A DNA stretch of 64,000 nucleotides from Micrasema longulum (Eukaryota; Arthropoda; Insecta; Trichoptera; Brachycentridae): assembly GCA_022494885.1 (NCBI GenBank), contig JAGVSM010004555.1:62001-126000 (forward strand). The letters run 5' to 3'. Below the pieces are notes generated by a model that saw only the letters and a list, made by a program, of their open reading frames with translations, had not been told where the DNA came from and ran no database searches. Below, piece after piece: positions 11,158 through 22,556 of the stretch (position 1 is the first letter of the stretch; each line of letters begins with the position of its first letter). Position numbers and translations under genes: made by a program.

Positions 11158-11376
11158 AATAAGTAAAATTTTGATTTTATTAAGCAAGTGGTTAGAAGAC
11201 TGTTTCCATACTGATTTATTATTTTTGAATAACTTTAATGTTTAAAATTTAATATTTTTATGTTTCGTTTGTAAAATAATTCGTATTTTCTTATTTCACC
11301 TCTTTTTTTTTATTTAGGTATATAATTTAAGATCTTAGTCTAAAATGGTACTTTTGATTTAAAAAGATATATGTAT
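11158..11376. other. AT-rich sequence, no gene recognised
   Basis: T-rich and A-rich runs only. Confidence 0.5.
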
Positions 11377-11411
11377 GTATATATATATATATATATATAT
11401 ATTCGAATCGA

Positions 11412-11446
<35 letters not shown>
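11377..11446. repeat. TA-type microsatellite
   Basis: Two TA tracts flank ATTCGAATCGATATATG and form a long AT palindrome immediately before the 5'-truncated LINE. The apparent ATG start of the downstream frame lies inside this tract and is not a real start. Confidence 0.85.
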
Positions 11447-11449
<3 letters not shown>

Positions 11450-11451
<2 letters not shown>

Positions 11452-12536
11452 TCTCGATTCCAATAAATTCTAAATCAAAACTAAACATTTGCTGTATATA
11501 TTTACCAGGAGGACCCAAACATGCTAACCTACTTCATAACTTTCTTCAAAAACTAAATATTATTATTCAGAATAGTACATCAAACGACACATTTTTAATT
11601 TTGGGAGATTTTATTCTTCCTGAAATCTCCTGGGTAAAGACTAATAACAATTTATTCCTTCATCCAATTGATTACCATACACCTTCTAGTTTAGAATTTG
11701 CTGATTCCATTAGCTTTCTGGGATTAAATCAATTCAATCATGCTTCTAATCGATTAGGAAGAATTTTGGACCTGGCACTTTGCAATCAAAATATTAGTAC
11801 TTTATCTGTATGTGACAGTCCACTGGTGACTGAGGATTCGCATCATAAAGCAATTAACATGTCTCTTTCTATAGCTTCTAATAATCCTCTTAACACATCG
11901 TCAAAGAAAAAAATTAAAAAAATTCATAATGGTGATTACCAATCTATAAATGAAAAACTTATAACCTACGATTGGAAAACTTTATTTGCTCACAACAATG
12001 TGGATGATGCACTTACTGTATTTTATAATATTATTAATGACCTGATTAATAATTATATTCCCGTGAAGGATGTCTGGGTAAACAAATACCCACCTTGGTA
12101 TAATCCTGCTATTATTAAAATAAGCAAAGAAAAATTTAAATACCACAAAAAATATAAATTACATAAAAACCCACTTGATTACAAAGCATTCTCATTATTA
12201 CGATCAAGATTAAAACATTTATCTTATATTAGTTATATAAATTATAATAAAGAAATTGAGAGCGAAATTCTTACAGATCCTAAACGTTTTTGGTCATATG
12301 TAAAATCTAAAAATACCTCTCATGTTATTCCTAATAAAATTATCTACCTAAACCAAACTGCAAATAATGGAATAGACATATGCAATTTATTTTCCGACTA
12401 CTTTAAATCCGTTTTTACTCCAAAAACAATACCTATTCTGTTCAATCAAAATAACTCTAATTATGGATCAGCTGATATCCAATATGCGGATATAACCCAA
12501 GCAATCGTAAAAAATTCATTAAGGAACTTGACATAA
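11450..12536 (+). pseudogene. LINE endonuclease C-terminal part and linker
   Basis: The open frame extends from the microsatellite to TAA at 12534. ILGDF near 11600 matches the LGDFN motif of AP-like endonucleases, with N replaced by I. HKAINMSL near 11845 matches the terminal SDH motif region. The N-terminal catalytic half is missing. A linker of about 200 residues follows, with FWSYVKSK typical of the region before RT. Loss of one A in the A run at 12509-12514 shifts the frame; RT continues in another frame. Confidence 0.85.
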
Positions 12537-13159
12537 ATAAAGGTAGTGGACCAGACGGGATCCCTCCTATTTTTATTAAAGCGTGCTACCAAAATTTATC
12601 TCTCCCACTTTTTATATTATTTAAAAAGTCTCTCCAGGAATGTGTTTTTCCATCTCAATGGAAGAAAGCAAACATCACACCCATATTTAAATCTGGATCA
12701 AAAAATGACGCAAACAACTATAGGCCAATTTCAATACTATCGACATTCGCTAAATTATTTGAAAAAATTATTTATGAAAAATTATTCCATGCAGTAAAAT
12801 CCTATATATGTCCTCAACAACATGGCTTTTTCTCCGGACGCTCGACCGTTACAAACCTTACTTTATTTACAAATGATATTTTAAACACAATGGAAAGTGG
12901 TTTCCAAACTGATGCTATATATACTGACTACAGTAAAGCCTTGGACAAAGTTGATCATTCAGTCTTAACACGCAAACTTTTGGCTATAGGTATACATGGT
13001 GATCTTCTGCGCTGGCTGATATCATATATTAGTAATCGATGTCAATCGGTAGTAATTGGTGGGTATAAATCTGACTGGGCAGAAATCTCCTCTGGTGTTC
13101 CCCAGGAAAGTCTACTCGGTCCCCTATTATTTATTATATATATATATATATATATATAA
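12511..13159 (+). pseudogene. LINE reverse transcriptase, N-terminal part
   Basis: The frame runs from the A run through GSGPDGIP, FKSGSKNDANNYRPIS, QQHGFFSGRS and the motif A region TDYSKALDKVDH, where the first catalytic aspartate is kept and the usual F is L. Motif B reads SGVPQESLLGP with E in place of the conserved G. The frame ends at TAA 13157-13159 inside an expanded TA tract. Reverse transcriptase copies element RNA at a nicked target. This copy cannot make a complete enzyme. Confidence 0.9.
13136..13158. repeat. TA microsatellite inside the RT coding region
   Basis: The tract lies exactly where the IYIND codons of a LINE reverse transcriptase should be. The frame before it (LLFI) and the frame after it (NDID, starting at 13159) differ by two bases, which fits a net gain of TA units. 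Confidence 0.85.
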
Positions 13160-14022
13160 ATGACATTGATGTTTGCTTTCGTTATTCAAAATTTCTTCTT
13201 TATGCCGATGATATGAAAATATACGCTAAAGTTAAATCTCAAGAAGATTGCCTAATGATTCAAGACGATCTTAATCGTCTAACTGACTATTGTATTGAAA
13301 AAAAACTGTTTTTGAATATAAATAAATGTGTCTGTATTACATTCACAAGGAAAAGAAAAACTCTTAATTTTGATTACAAACTAAACAATAATGTACTAAT
13401 GAGAAAGCACGAAATTAAAGATCTTGGGATTGTTTTAGACTCAAAACTACTTTTTGAATCGCATATCAATAAAATTACCTTCAAAGCATTGAGCATGTTA
13501 GGTTTCATAATTCGAATGAGTAAACACTTTAATAATCCAAAGGCCCTTATTTCATTATATTATACATTTGTCAGAAGCCATTTGGAATACGCCTCGCAGA
13601 TATGGAATCCCCAGTATGCCATATATATAAGTAGAATAGAAAATATTCAAAACAAATTTATAAAGTACCTTAAATACAAAGCCGGTATTTCTTATGTATC
13701 TACTCTCACTGCCTCCACCTTCCATGGAATCATTTCTCTACAATACCGCAGAGTGTGTGCGGACCAACTACTGCTTTACAAAATTATGACAGAAATGGTT
13801 GACTGTACAGAGCTGCTTGGTTTAATAACAATACATGTGCCAACCAGGATTTGTAGACGGTACCACCTGTTTCATGTACCAACAAGTAAGACATCGTATG
13901 TTAAAAATGCTTTTTTTCGTAGGACTTTTTCAATGTACAATACAAAATTTAAAAATACAGATTATACAAACATCACTCTGTCAGATTTAAAATTTAAACT
14001 AAAAATGTGTTATGTAACTTAG
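13156..14022 (+). pseudogene. LINE reverse transcriptase, C-terminal part
   Basis: The frame resumes at NDIDVCF, then FLLYADDMKIY near 13200, the catalytic motif C with both aspartates intact. KDLGIVLDSKLLFESHI and VRSHLEYASQIWNPQY are typical post-RT motifs of CR1/Jockey-type LINEs. The frame stays open to TAG at 14020. The length and intact motifs suggest that this part has decayed little since insertion. Confidence 0.9.
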
Positions 14023-14361
14023 TAGACATTATAATAATAAATATGTACATCTCCCCTCCCCCCCTCCTTATCCTCTCTTCAAGAATTTTTGTCCTTATCC
14101 CGCCCAATTTACAGTAACTTAATGTTCTTAAAATTAATATTTTAAAAATTTTTGATTATTGAGTACTTGAAAATAACATTTTTATATGTATAAATTGTTT
14201 GTATTTATTTGATATGTAATATATATATTCTTTACTAACTTTGTATACTATGTGGAAATCTGTTATTGGTTCTGAGTTTATACACTATATCTGTTTGTTT
14301 ACTAAAAATATGTATGTAGAACTGTTGATTTCCCTAATAAAATAAATAAATAAATAAATAT

Positions 14362-15499
14362 ATTTTAGATAAAAATTCAATTTGTATTTTTAGTTAATTT
14401 TGTTCCATTTTTTTATTTTTATATTGTTTTCGTTGCATTTATGATTATCTTGCCATTTTTCTTTCTAAAAGCATTACAATCATTATATGTTTATTATTTA
14501 AACTCACTTTACTTATTTTTCATCTCTTCTATTTTTTACTTTTAATTATTTCAAACTTCTTTTCGTTGAGGTTTTATTTGTGCCTGTACTCATTTATTAA
14601 ATTTTACATTGACACAAATATCTGAGCCCCCGATGACTAAGTCAATCGGGACAATTATTGTTCAATATTTTATATTTATTTAAAATAATATTGTTACATA
14701 ACATATGTATGTGCTTTTTAAAAATAAAGACTGAAAAATTAAAATGAAATCAATAATTCATACAAAAGCAGTAAGGATAGATAATTCAAATTTCTCGTCT
14801 TTTATTTTTAGAACTTTTACTTACCTAGAATAAACACTCAAATTTGAATAAGAAATTTACATCACCTTAATTATCGTCGTAGTTCAACTGCGTGTGATGA
14901 TTTGTGATTCTAAAATAATATTAGGTGTTAGAACAGACACATGAAGGCTGTATGGGACGCTACCCTCTATCGTGGATGTGATTTACTGCTTATTTGACAT
15001 TCAACATTATTTGGTAAAATTCTACGAAGTCAACTCCTTTATCAAGACCCCAAACATCTCTTATTTGTTTTACGGTGTTTATCACAAGACCAAGTAAGCG
15101 CCATAGGGAAGGTTCGTGACGGCTTAAACAAGATTCAGTTTATAGTATTTGTTCTGTCAATATTGAATATTAATGTTTTTGAGTTCTCTGTAAAATGTTA
15201 TATTTGTCTTAAACACTATGCTATCGTTATCTTTGTACTTTGAACTTTAATGAATTATGTAACTATATTAATGCTCCGTGTTTGCTCCCGGTCAGATATT
15301 CATAGTGGTTTAACTCTTGACTACCGAACTTGCAATATTTTATCAGAGGTTTCACAATTCAAAGCATGTGTGATTATTTATGTTAATATGTTCCGTAAAA
15401 AAAAGTATAAATTCATAATTTATTTATTAACGGAAAATGTCCATGTTTACAATTTATAGGGTTTAAATATTACAATAAAATAATAGTTTAAAACATTAA
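14362..15499. other. AT-rich sequence, no gene recognised
   Basis: T-rich sequence after the LINE tail, then a less AT-biased patch at 14870-15130 with no recognisable product. No RNA gene or repeat was identified. Confidence 0.45.
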
Positions 15500-16050
15500 A
15501 AAAAGAAGAAAAGAAGCATTGACAAACATAAGGGACATCGAGACAAGACCTGGACTATTTATGTAGTCCTCGTTTAAATCGTTGTAAACTTAAATAAAAA
15601 AAAGTCCAGATCTTGTCTTGAGTTAACAATACGACAAAGACGGGTCATTGGAGAATTAAGACCATAGTTTGTTATATGCTGATCGATGAACAGTACTTCA
15701 TTATTTCTCAACCTACGAGTCGGAATACTGAATTTTATTTGTCCCAGTAATGATGGAAAATCGATTATACCATTAAGTATGCCGAATTATATATGGAATC
15801 AATATTAGTTCTACGTTTTTGTCGACTAGAAATATTTAACATTGACTATATCAGCGTAATAATAATTACCTCTCTCTAGTCCAAGCATCCACGCTACTTT
15901 TCAAAGCAACCGATGTTGGACTGATTCAATGTGATTTATGCGATCGACATAGAATGGAGACTAGACCAAGGAGGCATATTCAAGAAGAGGGCGAACAGTT
16001 GAGCAATAAAGAGTTTTGATTGCACGGACATTAGTATAATCAGAGGATAT
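15500..16050 (-). mobile_element. LINE-J remnant, post-RT domain
   Basis: On the minus strand from about 16050, broken frames read AIKTLYCSTVRPLLEYAS, then SPFY and HIESVQHRLL, the hallmark post-RT region of CR1-type LINEs. The next part is weaker. NYGLNSPMTRLCRIVNS and RQDLDFF follow near 15600-15690, a typical C-terminal motif. Several stops interrupt it. The 3' end lies to the left near 15500. The same family is at 37890 and 23996. Confidence 0.8.
15538..15622. repeat. Inverted repeat at the LINE-J 3' end
   Basis: The arms at 15538-15556 and 15603-15622 are near reverse complements around a 46-base loop (ACAAGACCTGGACT against AGTCCAGATCTTGT). The same pairing arms recur in the LINE-J copy at 37937-38018. 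It could fold into an RNA hairpin at the end of the LINE coding region. Confidence 0.6.
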
Positions 16051-16225
16051 TATGTTATAATAAAACAATAAATCCACTAGAGGAAATTATGAAGGAAGAA
16101 ACGTTACAAAAGTATGGAATGTTTTTTATCGTATCTCATAAAGTAACCGAAACTTTTTTTAGTTATTTTCAGGACAGTATTTAACTTTCATCAAAAACAG
16201 ACTCTTAAAAATGATTCCCATAATA

Positions 16226-17058
16226 CAGCCCAGACCAACCCGCGGGCCGCGGCGCCTTTACGTGCCGCCCGCGGTCATGTATGACGAATATTTTTTTTTC
16301 AGAACTATTAAATTATGTATGTGCTATTATGCTCTCCATTTGGTGTTTATTTTTCTAATGTTTCAGAAACCTTACAAAGTTAATTAATCGACCTACAATG
16401 AAATATTAAGCTAAAAAATATATACCCCACGATTTCAAAAATGGAATTTTATAGTAAAGACATAACAACATCAAAATTTTCCAGTGCTTAGCCCAAAAAA
16501 ATATTAGTGCCATTAAATCTTAATTCCTTTGTGAAGTTTTATTTTCCTTAAATGAAACATAATAAAAATAAAAATATGGCGTCAATAAAAGAAACTAGAA
16601 AACTAGTTAAAGTGTGCAACTTCTACAAATAAAATAGATTTAGAAAAATTAAGTACGCGAATAGAAACTCAAATCTTGCACTGAAAGAAGTGGTCATGGA
16701 TAATAAGTTTTTTTTTTATTTTAAAAAAGCAATATTTATTTATTTACGTGGGTTTGTTAATAATTTTGATTGCTGAAATTGTGAAAAACGTTTATTACTA
16801 TACAAATACATTTTTCTGTTCGTTCAATGTGTGTTTTCTTTTCACATCTGGCTTTGGTATTGTTTTTTTATTTTCACAATTACCCTGATTGTACTTTCAG
16901 ATTACCTCTGCATTCAAATCTTTTACAATACTTACAAAAAAATCAATAAGTATGGGCTCGTTGTAATAAAAAATGTAATTATTTTTGTATAGTGCGGCCC
17001 TTGGGAAAATGTTAAGTCGCCAATGCAGCCCGGGTGCAATTTGGGTTGGCCTGGCCTG
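16226..17058. mobile_element. hAT-like non-autonomous element with 8-bp TSD
   Basis: The ends are CAGCCCAGACCAACCC at 16226 and, as reverse complement of the right end, CAGGCCAGGCCAACCC at 17058: 14 of 16 positions match. The element is flanked by the perfect 8-bp direct duplication CCATAATA at 16218-16225 and 17059-17066. An 8-bp duplication with CAG-type ends is the signature of hAT transposons. The 833-bp interior is AT-rich, with GC-rich subterminal blocks and no recognisable transposase, so it would need a partner enzyme. Confidence 0.85.
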
Positions 17059-17284
17059 CCATAATATAACCATTAAAACTAAAAGTTTTGTTAATAACTA
17101 CAGCTGGAAGTATGTAAACTAATCGGCTTTTTAATATATTTATTCTGTTATCAGCATTCCTAATGCTAAGGGTAGATAAAGGGTTATTTTTTTTCAAACT
17201 TTTTTTTCATATGTACGTAGTGCACATGAAATTTATTAAATAATTCATTCATTAGATTTTTATCTACTTGCTCAATGTCCGCTC

Positions 17285-17480
17285 CCTAGTTGAAGCATAT
17301 AGAATCCATCCGTTTTCTCCAGGCCTCTCTGCCTGCGGTCAACTCCCATGTGTCCTACCGAGTCAGATCGGTGTCGCGTAGTTCAGACGTGAACTGCCAA
17401 CAAATTGTCAGTCGTGGACATCCAAGACCACGAGAACCTGATGCCTTGAAAAGTAGGCAAGCGTTGTTAAGGCGTTAGAG
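17285..17480 (-). pseudogene. RTE-like reverse transcriptase tail, remnant
   Basis: Minus-strand frames contain DTWELTAGREAWRKRMDS preceded by a degraded glycine-, arginine- and proline-rich segment. This resembles the C-terminal end of RTE/endonuclease-RT LINEs, where GRP..RW precedes a DR..WR motif. It is broken by stops, and assignment to clade is uncertain. Confidence 0.5.
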
Positions 17481-17545
17481 GGGCATATTTATTATTTACC
17501 AGGCCAGTTTTAATTAATTGTAAATAACGCACTATTAGGTGCTAA

Positions 17546-17790
17546 CATATTGCATCAGAGACGGAGAACATTCAAAAGAAGGGAATATGGAATAATTTTC
17601 ATTTATGTGAATTTTGACCTGCCATTGGCTGGTTAAAGTGGCTACTTTCATTTCTGTGTAGCATTCATTATTTTGCCTATGTTTGAAAAACTATATTTCT
17701 TCAATTCTTCGATCTGTTGATTTTTGTGAAGTTAAAAACCTGAAACCTTGGATGCGAGAACTTTTTTCAAAATGACCATCTCTAGAAAGG
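17546..17790 (+). mobile_element. MITE-1 copy
   Basis: It starts with GCATCAGAGACGGAGAACAT then GGGAATATGG, passes through GACCTGCCATTGGCTGG and TGTGTAGCATTCAT, and ends with TCGATCTGTTGATTTTTGTG and a degraded GAAACC. It aligns by eye with the copies at 19427 (reverse), 32005 and 45165. No coding sequence is present. Confidence 0.65.
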
Positions 17791-17989
17791 AATCCAATTT
17801 GAGTTTGCGTAACAGACATTTGGATGAACTTAAAACCTAATTAAACTTACTTTTGGAATGGGGGAATTTGTGGCAGTGCGGGGTCCAAACCTTAGACATC
17901 CTCAAATCCGTGAGTCCGCATACTAGGCACGGGATCGCAACTCGATTTAACTATAACCGGTTACCAAATATGAGCACTTTTGGTGAACA

Positions 17990-18420
17990 ACATATCAAAA
18001 TAGGTAGCTTACTTAACTCTCAAAATAAAAAACAGCATCTCTGTTCCAATGCACCTTTATTTTTTGTGGATCTTCTTTCTGTGCCATATCAGGTCCCCCA
18101 ACCTTGGCGATCACTCTAACGTAGGCATTTCTGTCCTGCACCAACTGGAACAGCTCCTCTACTCCCATCCAGCAACGAGTGTTCCTCAGTCAGGACACCT
18201 GCCGCCCTCCAACTCCAGGCTTTCCCTCGCTCTTCCCATCATTATTAGCTTTAGAAGTGCATATTTTCTTCCACGCATGATATGGCCCAGATATGCGTTT
18301 TTTATTTTATTTTAGTACAATAATTCTTTTTCGGCACTGGCTAGTCTCAAAACCTCCACGTTAGTCACTTAATCTGTCCACGAGAGTCTCAGCATTCGTT
18401 TAGTTACTATTTTAAAAATA
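17990..18420 (-). pseudogene. RTE-like reverse transcriptase C-terminal remnant
   Basis: The minus strand from about 18410 reads RMLRLSWTD, VTNVEVLRLASAEKELL, then YLGHIMRGRKYALLKLI, with MGVEELFQLVQDRNAYVRVI near 18080. LGHIMRG and the ELFR/DR motif are standard in the C-terminus of endonuclease-RT (RTE-type) LINEs. Frameshifts and stops break it. The open frames on the plus strand here are shadows. Confidence 0.75.
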
Positions 18421-19426
18421 AGGACTATTATTGTAAATAGCAATTTAAAAAAATATATTAATAATTAATAAAAATATTTATGAAGAAAAAAACATATCAA
18501 AATTTAAAATAATGGTCAAGACATATGTGATAAACAATTTATAAATTAAATATATTTTCAATGTTATTATTAGAACACACATAACAATATGTATGATATG
18601 TGTGCCCTACTTTAAGATTTAAAGAAAAAAAAAAAAGTTTTTTAAACTTTAAAAATATGTTTTATATTTAAATAACAAAGCTGACTTTTATTCAATTTAG
18701 TAACCTAATACGTACATTTCACATAGGAGTATGTAATATAATAATACTGTTTTCTTGTCATTTTTAAGACAGAAAAAAAAAAAAAAAAAAGACTAAATAT
18801 AAAAGGAAGCTGAGGAATATATCTCATATGTCAGAGTATAATTTATTATTTCTACTCATATGCATATTATTAAATTTAGTTTTCGTTTTTTTTAAAGCAG
18901 CCAGCCATAGAAATTGAAATTGAGATAGTAACACTAGAAAATAATGAATAATACAATCTACACAACAGTTGGAATATGTTTTACATTAACAAAACATAAA
19001 TAATAATGTGTACATACGTTTTTCATGAAACCAAAAAAAGTTTAATTATGTATTTGACCATTTTTAATGTCTGGCTGATTACACAACCTAAGATGTGCAT
19101 TTTACAGAAAACAGCCAGCCCTAGTGAAACTCTGATATTAATTGTGTCATTATTTTATATTTATATTAAGGTACTTAATTATAAAAAATCACATTATGCA
19201 TCTATAAAAAAAAAAAAAAATTTGTTAAAGGTTATATTTTTAATTTTGGTTATATTTTTTAGTCTGGTTTAGGACACAACATAAAATATGCATTTTGCAG
19301 AAAACCGACAGATCTTACATTGAATGATACCTCACCCAAACTTTAAATGTATGAGGTGTCATTCATGTCAAATTAATGAATTCATCATATTGAAATACTG
19401 ATGTACGAGTACAACAAATAATCAAA
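18421..19426. other. AT-rich sequence, no gene recognised
   Basis: Contains long A runs near 18772 and 19206. The 88-residue plus-strand frame at 19006 has low-complexity composition and no recognised family. Confidence 0.5.
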
Positions 19427-19645
19427 TAAATCTCACCCGCAACAATAAAGGTTTCAGCTTTTTAACTTCACAAACGTCAACAGATAGAAGAGCCGAAGGA
19501 ATATAGATGTTCAAATTTAGCTAGAATGGTGAATATTACACAGTGTGTAAAGCGGCCACTTAAACCAGCCAATGACAAAACATTAGCCCTGTGGATACCT
19601 AGACTTCTATATTCCTTTATGTAAAATGTTATTCATGTCTGTTGT
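19427..19645 (-). mobile_element. MITE-1 copy, reverse orientation
   Basis: It contains CAATAAAGGTTTCAGCT, CAACAGATAGAAGAGCC, ACACAGTGTGTAAAGCGGCC, AACCAGCCAATGACA and CCTAGACTTCTATATTCC, then the end CTGTTGTAATGTG. These blocks occur in the same order in the copies at 22445 and 55501. Confidence 0.7.
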
Positions 19646-21074
19646 AATGTGTTGAAATATTTTTGTTATCAACAAAAAGTAAAATAATGCAAAATAAGTT
19701 ATCTTTCAGACATTATCGCTGATCGGCATAAATTAATACCGAAATTGTGAATATATTTTTCAAAACATGAAAATATAGATATATATTAATAAATTGATTA
19801 TAGATCATAAATTAAAGGAAAATATTAAAACGGTAGCAGTTGTTTTTCTTATCTTATTAAGGACTAGTGTATTTTGGAAGTACTTTATATAATATTATAT
19901 TTTGATATAAAAATGAAGCAACATGGCCACTTTGATATATGCCGTATCAGTACTGACAGTTGGTTATGATAGATAAGGAGTGGGTTGGAAGATATGAAAT
20001 CACATTTTGATTCGTCCAAAAATGATATTATTTTGATGCGGAGATATATTCGGGAATCTTTTTATCATTAATGCAAACACGGCATTTAAAATTGGGTCCC
20101 TTCAGAACTCGTCAAATGTTTGGCCATACTTAGTTCGGGCCTACATCACATGTCCTCCGGTGATGGCCATTTAGATATCATATTATTATGACAAATGTCA
20201 CAAAGCTTCTCAAATTTAAAAAAAAGGCATTTTTCATAATTAACTACACCATAAATGCATCGAAATTGATGAAATTTTCCAATATGAAGTTTCAGTATCG
20301 AAATACGGCATTTATTTGCAAAAAATAATACCTTCATTATAAATGACTTACAATACAAAACATATATATTTTATTTTTACGGAGGGTTTGGCAACTCGGA
20401 AAGATTAATATGCCGGAAGTTGCAATAGGTTCTTTTATCGGTAAATGACTGTTCCAAGGAACCGATTTGTTGTGGCAAAATAACTTTTAGGTATGTTTAT
20501 CGAATATGTTTCGTAAAAATATAAATAAAATCAAAAGAATTAAAAAAAACCTTTTTAGAAAAAAAAGTCCACTATAGTGGAAAAATATGTAAATAAGTTT
20601 ACTGTTCTTAACAATTGGTCAGTAATGCAGAGGTTCTGAGGAGAGCTAAGTAGAAGTAAAATGGATTGTTTCATTCGCCCATACCAATATTGAATCAACT
20701 GCTCCACAAGTGTACAGCTTATGTTAGGTTTTTGTTATTATTATTGTGTGTTTTGTAATATAAATAATATAAATTAACATAAATACCTTGTTTTTAAAAC
20801 TGTCAGAATATTCGTTAATTATCTTCGTTTTTTTAAGTTAGTCGTCTTTGTTTATTCTCAAATATGATTTAAAAAAAGTATATTGTTAAGTGTTTTCGGC
20901 ACGGGAAACCCCAGTGACGTCACATTATTTTTATTATTAATTATAGTTTGGAAGTAAAAAATATGAATAAATAAAAAAAATAAATATAAAAATTGTAAAA
21001 ATGTATAAAGGTCCGTAAGATCTCCTTTATGGGCCACATCTTGCATGCAGACAAGTATATAATCCTCCAACTCA
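19646..21074. other. AT-rich sequence, no gene recognised
   Basis: Includes the perfect 12-bp palindrome CCACTATAGTGG at 20569 and a CRE-like TGACGTCA at 20915. Neither has context that supports a function. Confidence 0.45.
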
Positions 21075-21240
21075 TCCTAATGCGCAAGATTGAGGACAAC
21101 GTGGACTTGGCAGAAGGCAAACGTCTCGTCTGCGCAACATAAGAGACTGGACCGGAATGAGATGTGTGGAAGAGTTGTTCCGGGCGGCGAGAGGCAGAGA
21201 GGTCTTTTAAGAAGTGATTGCCAGCGTCGAGAACACCTGG
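21075..21240 (+). pseudogene. RTE-like reverse transcriptase C-terminal remnant
   Basis: The plus strand reads LRNIRDWTGMRCVEELFRAA followed by RGREVF, a stop, then EVIASVENT. RDWTG and ELFR..R are typical of the last 40 residues of RTE-type LINE proteins. The fragment has only this tail. Confidence 0.7.
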
Positions 21241-21303
21241 GCCCCGATTACAATGGGAAGTTAACAGAGTTACTCTGACTGTCCATAAAGTAAAATCAAA
21301 ATG
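21238..21303 (+). repeat. Single arm of the 8.4-kb inverted-repeat element
   Basis: CCTGGGCCCCGATTACAATG then GGAAGTTAAC and GTCCATAAAGTAAAATC match both arms of the element at 8409-8965. No second arm was found nearby, so this copy is truncated or abuts the RT tail after a deletion. Confidence 0.6.
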
Positions 21304-22231
21304 AATCTACAAAATTATTTATATTTGTACGAATTTTTTTATAACTTTATCGGTAACATGTAATTGAACATGTTTGGAAAAATAAATATTTGCACATTTT
21401 ATTTTTCACACAGAAAACTTAATTTTACTTTGTAAAGCACAAGAAGAAGATGAAGATCCTTAACACATCTTCTGATTCCTTATTTCTAATATCCGTCAGC
21501 CAAATCGCAATTTTTTTTTTAATAATGACGTTTTTTACGATTTCCAACACTCGGTATCAGTTTATATATAATAGTTTAGGCACATTATACTATTTGGAAA
21601 TTATTTTTGAAATAATGCTGTTTGTGGTTTTGAGAACAGATGGCTGAAGAAGAAAAAGAAGAAGTGGTTTTGGTATAATTACTTTTTTCTTCATGTACTC
21701 CCAGTACAGTGCGTGTGACATACAATCCTCTGAGTGCTTCTATTTTTGTAATATAAATTATATAATAATATGAATTAAAATATTAATATAAAATTGCAAC
21801 CGAATATTCCTAGCAACTTCACTACCTACAAAAATATATTTTCTGAAGCAACTTACACAAATATATGGATATATTTAGAGATATTTCAATAGAGATAGAA
21901 AACCACTTTGGTAAGGGAATATGCAAATCCATGCATTTACTATTACATGTCAGCGGCTTAAACACATGTGCATTTTTTACACACTGTAAAATTTTACATT
22001 ACCTTTGTGTGAACATTGAGTGAAAGAGCTAAATCCAAACAAATTATTTCACGTACTGTGCAGTGCCTGAAAACTCTTATGAATTTGTATACCGTTTTCA
22101 ATAAATTTGGACCAGGTATTTATGTTTCTTTTTTCAAACTAAAATAAGTTTTTAAGTTCTTATTTTTGACGTACACATTTTAATTTTCAAACCGTTTCCT
22201 GAAAACTTATGCTGCAAAATTTGGAATATTT
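21304..22231. other. AT-rich sequence, no gene recognised
   Basis: No RNA gene or coding region recognised. The 65-residue hydrophobic frame at 21450 is typical of chance frames in T-rich DNA. Confidence 0.5.
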
Positions 22232-22310
22232 TTGTGGTAGAGTGGGATTTAAACCTCGGGCCTTTAATCGCTGAGTCCACAACACTACCAAGAGACCAAA
22301 ACACGATTCT
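22232..22310 (-). repeat. SINE-B head fragment
   Basis: On the minus strand it reads GTTGTGGACTCAGCGATTAA, AGGCCCGAGGTTTAAATCCC and ACTCTACC, matching the SINE-B head and B-box region. The body is lost. Confidence 0.65.
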
Positions 22311-22444
22311 TATTATTTAAATATTTTAGAATATCTAATTGTAGTGAGACCAGTACTGGTATCTGCTCTTTTAATTTACAATAATAAACTTATGGAAAAA
22401 TTAAAGAAATATGGACGTTCAAACATAGACAAAATAATTATTAT

Positions 22445-22556
22445 ATATACACAGTATGTAAAGTGGCTTTTAAAATCAGCCTATGATAGACCTAGAGCCC
22501 TGTCTTCTATATGTCCTTCTCAATTATGTTTTTTACATCTGTTGTAGTATATGATT
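22445..22556 (-). mobile_element. MITE-1 partial copy
   Basis: TACACAGTATGTAAAGTGGC, ATCAGCCTATGATAGACCTA, GAGCCCTGT and CATCTGTTGTAGTA follow the same order as the copy at 19427. Only about half of the element is present. Confidence 0.6.

Larger units (their letters stand above)
11450..14361 (+). mobile_element. CR1/Jockey-like LINE, 5' truncated, nearly intact RT
   Basis: The best-preserved retrotransposon in the window. It retains the C-terminal part of the apurinic endonuclease, the whole reverse transcriptase and the post-RT domain, then a 3' untranslated region of about 340 bp with a C-rich patch, ending in AATAAATAAATAAATAAA. The reading frame changes twice, at 12509-12514 and at the TA tract at 13136-13158. 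The 5' end is truncated next to a TA microsatellite and no target duplication was identified. LINE 3' sequence ending in the same CTGTTGAT..CCC..AATAAA motif occurs at 44890. Confidence 0.9.

Noticed and set aside
18049..18315. 88-residue plus-strand protein
   Set aside because: It is the shadow of a minus-strand RT remnant with clear motifs.
20569..20580. 12-bp palindrome CCACTATAGTGG
   Set aside because: Too short and without repeats or motifs around it.
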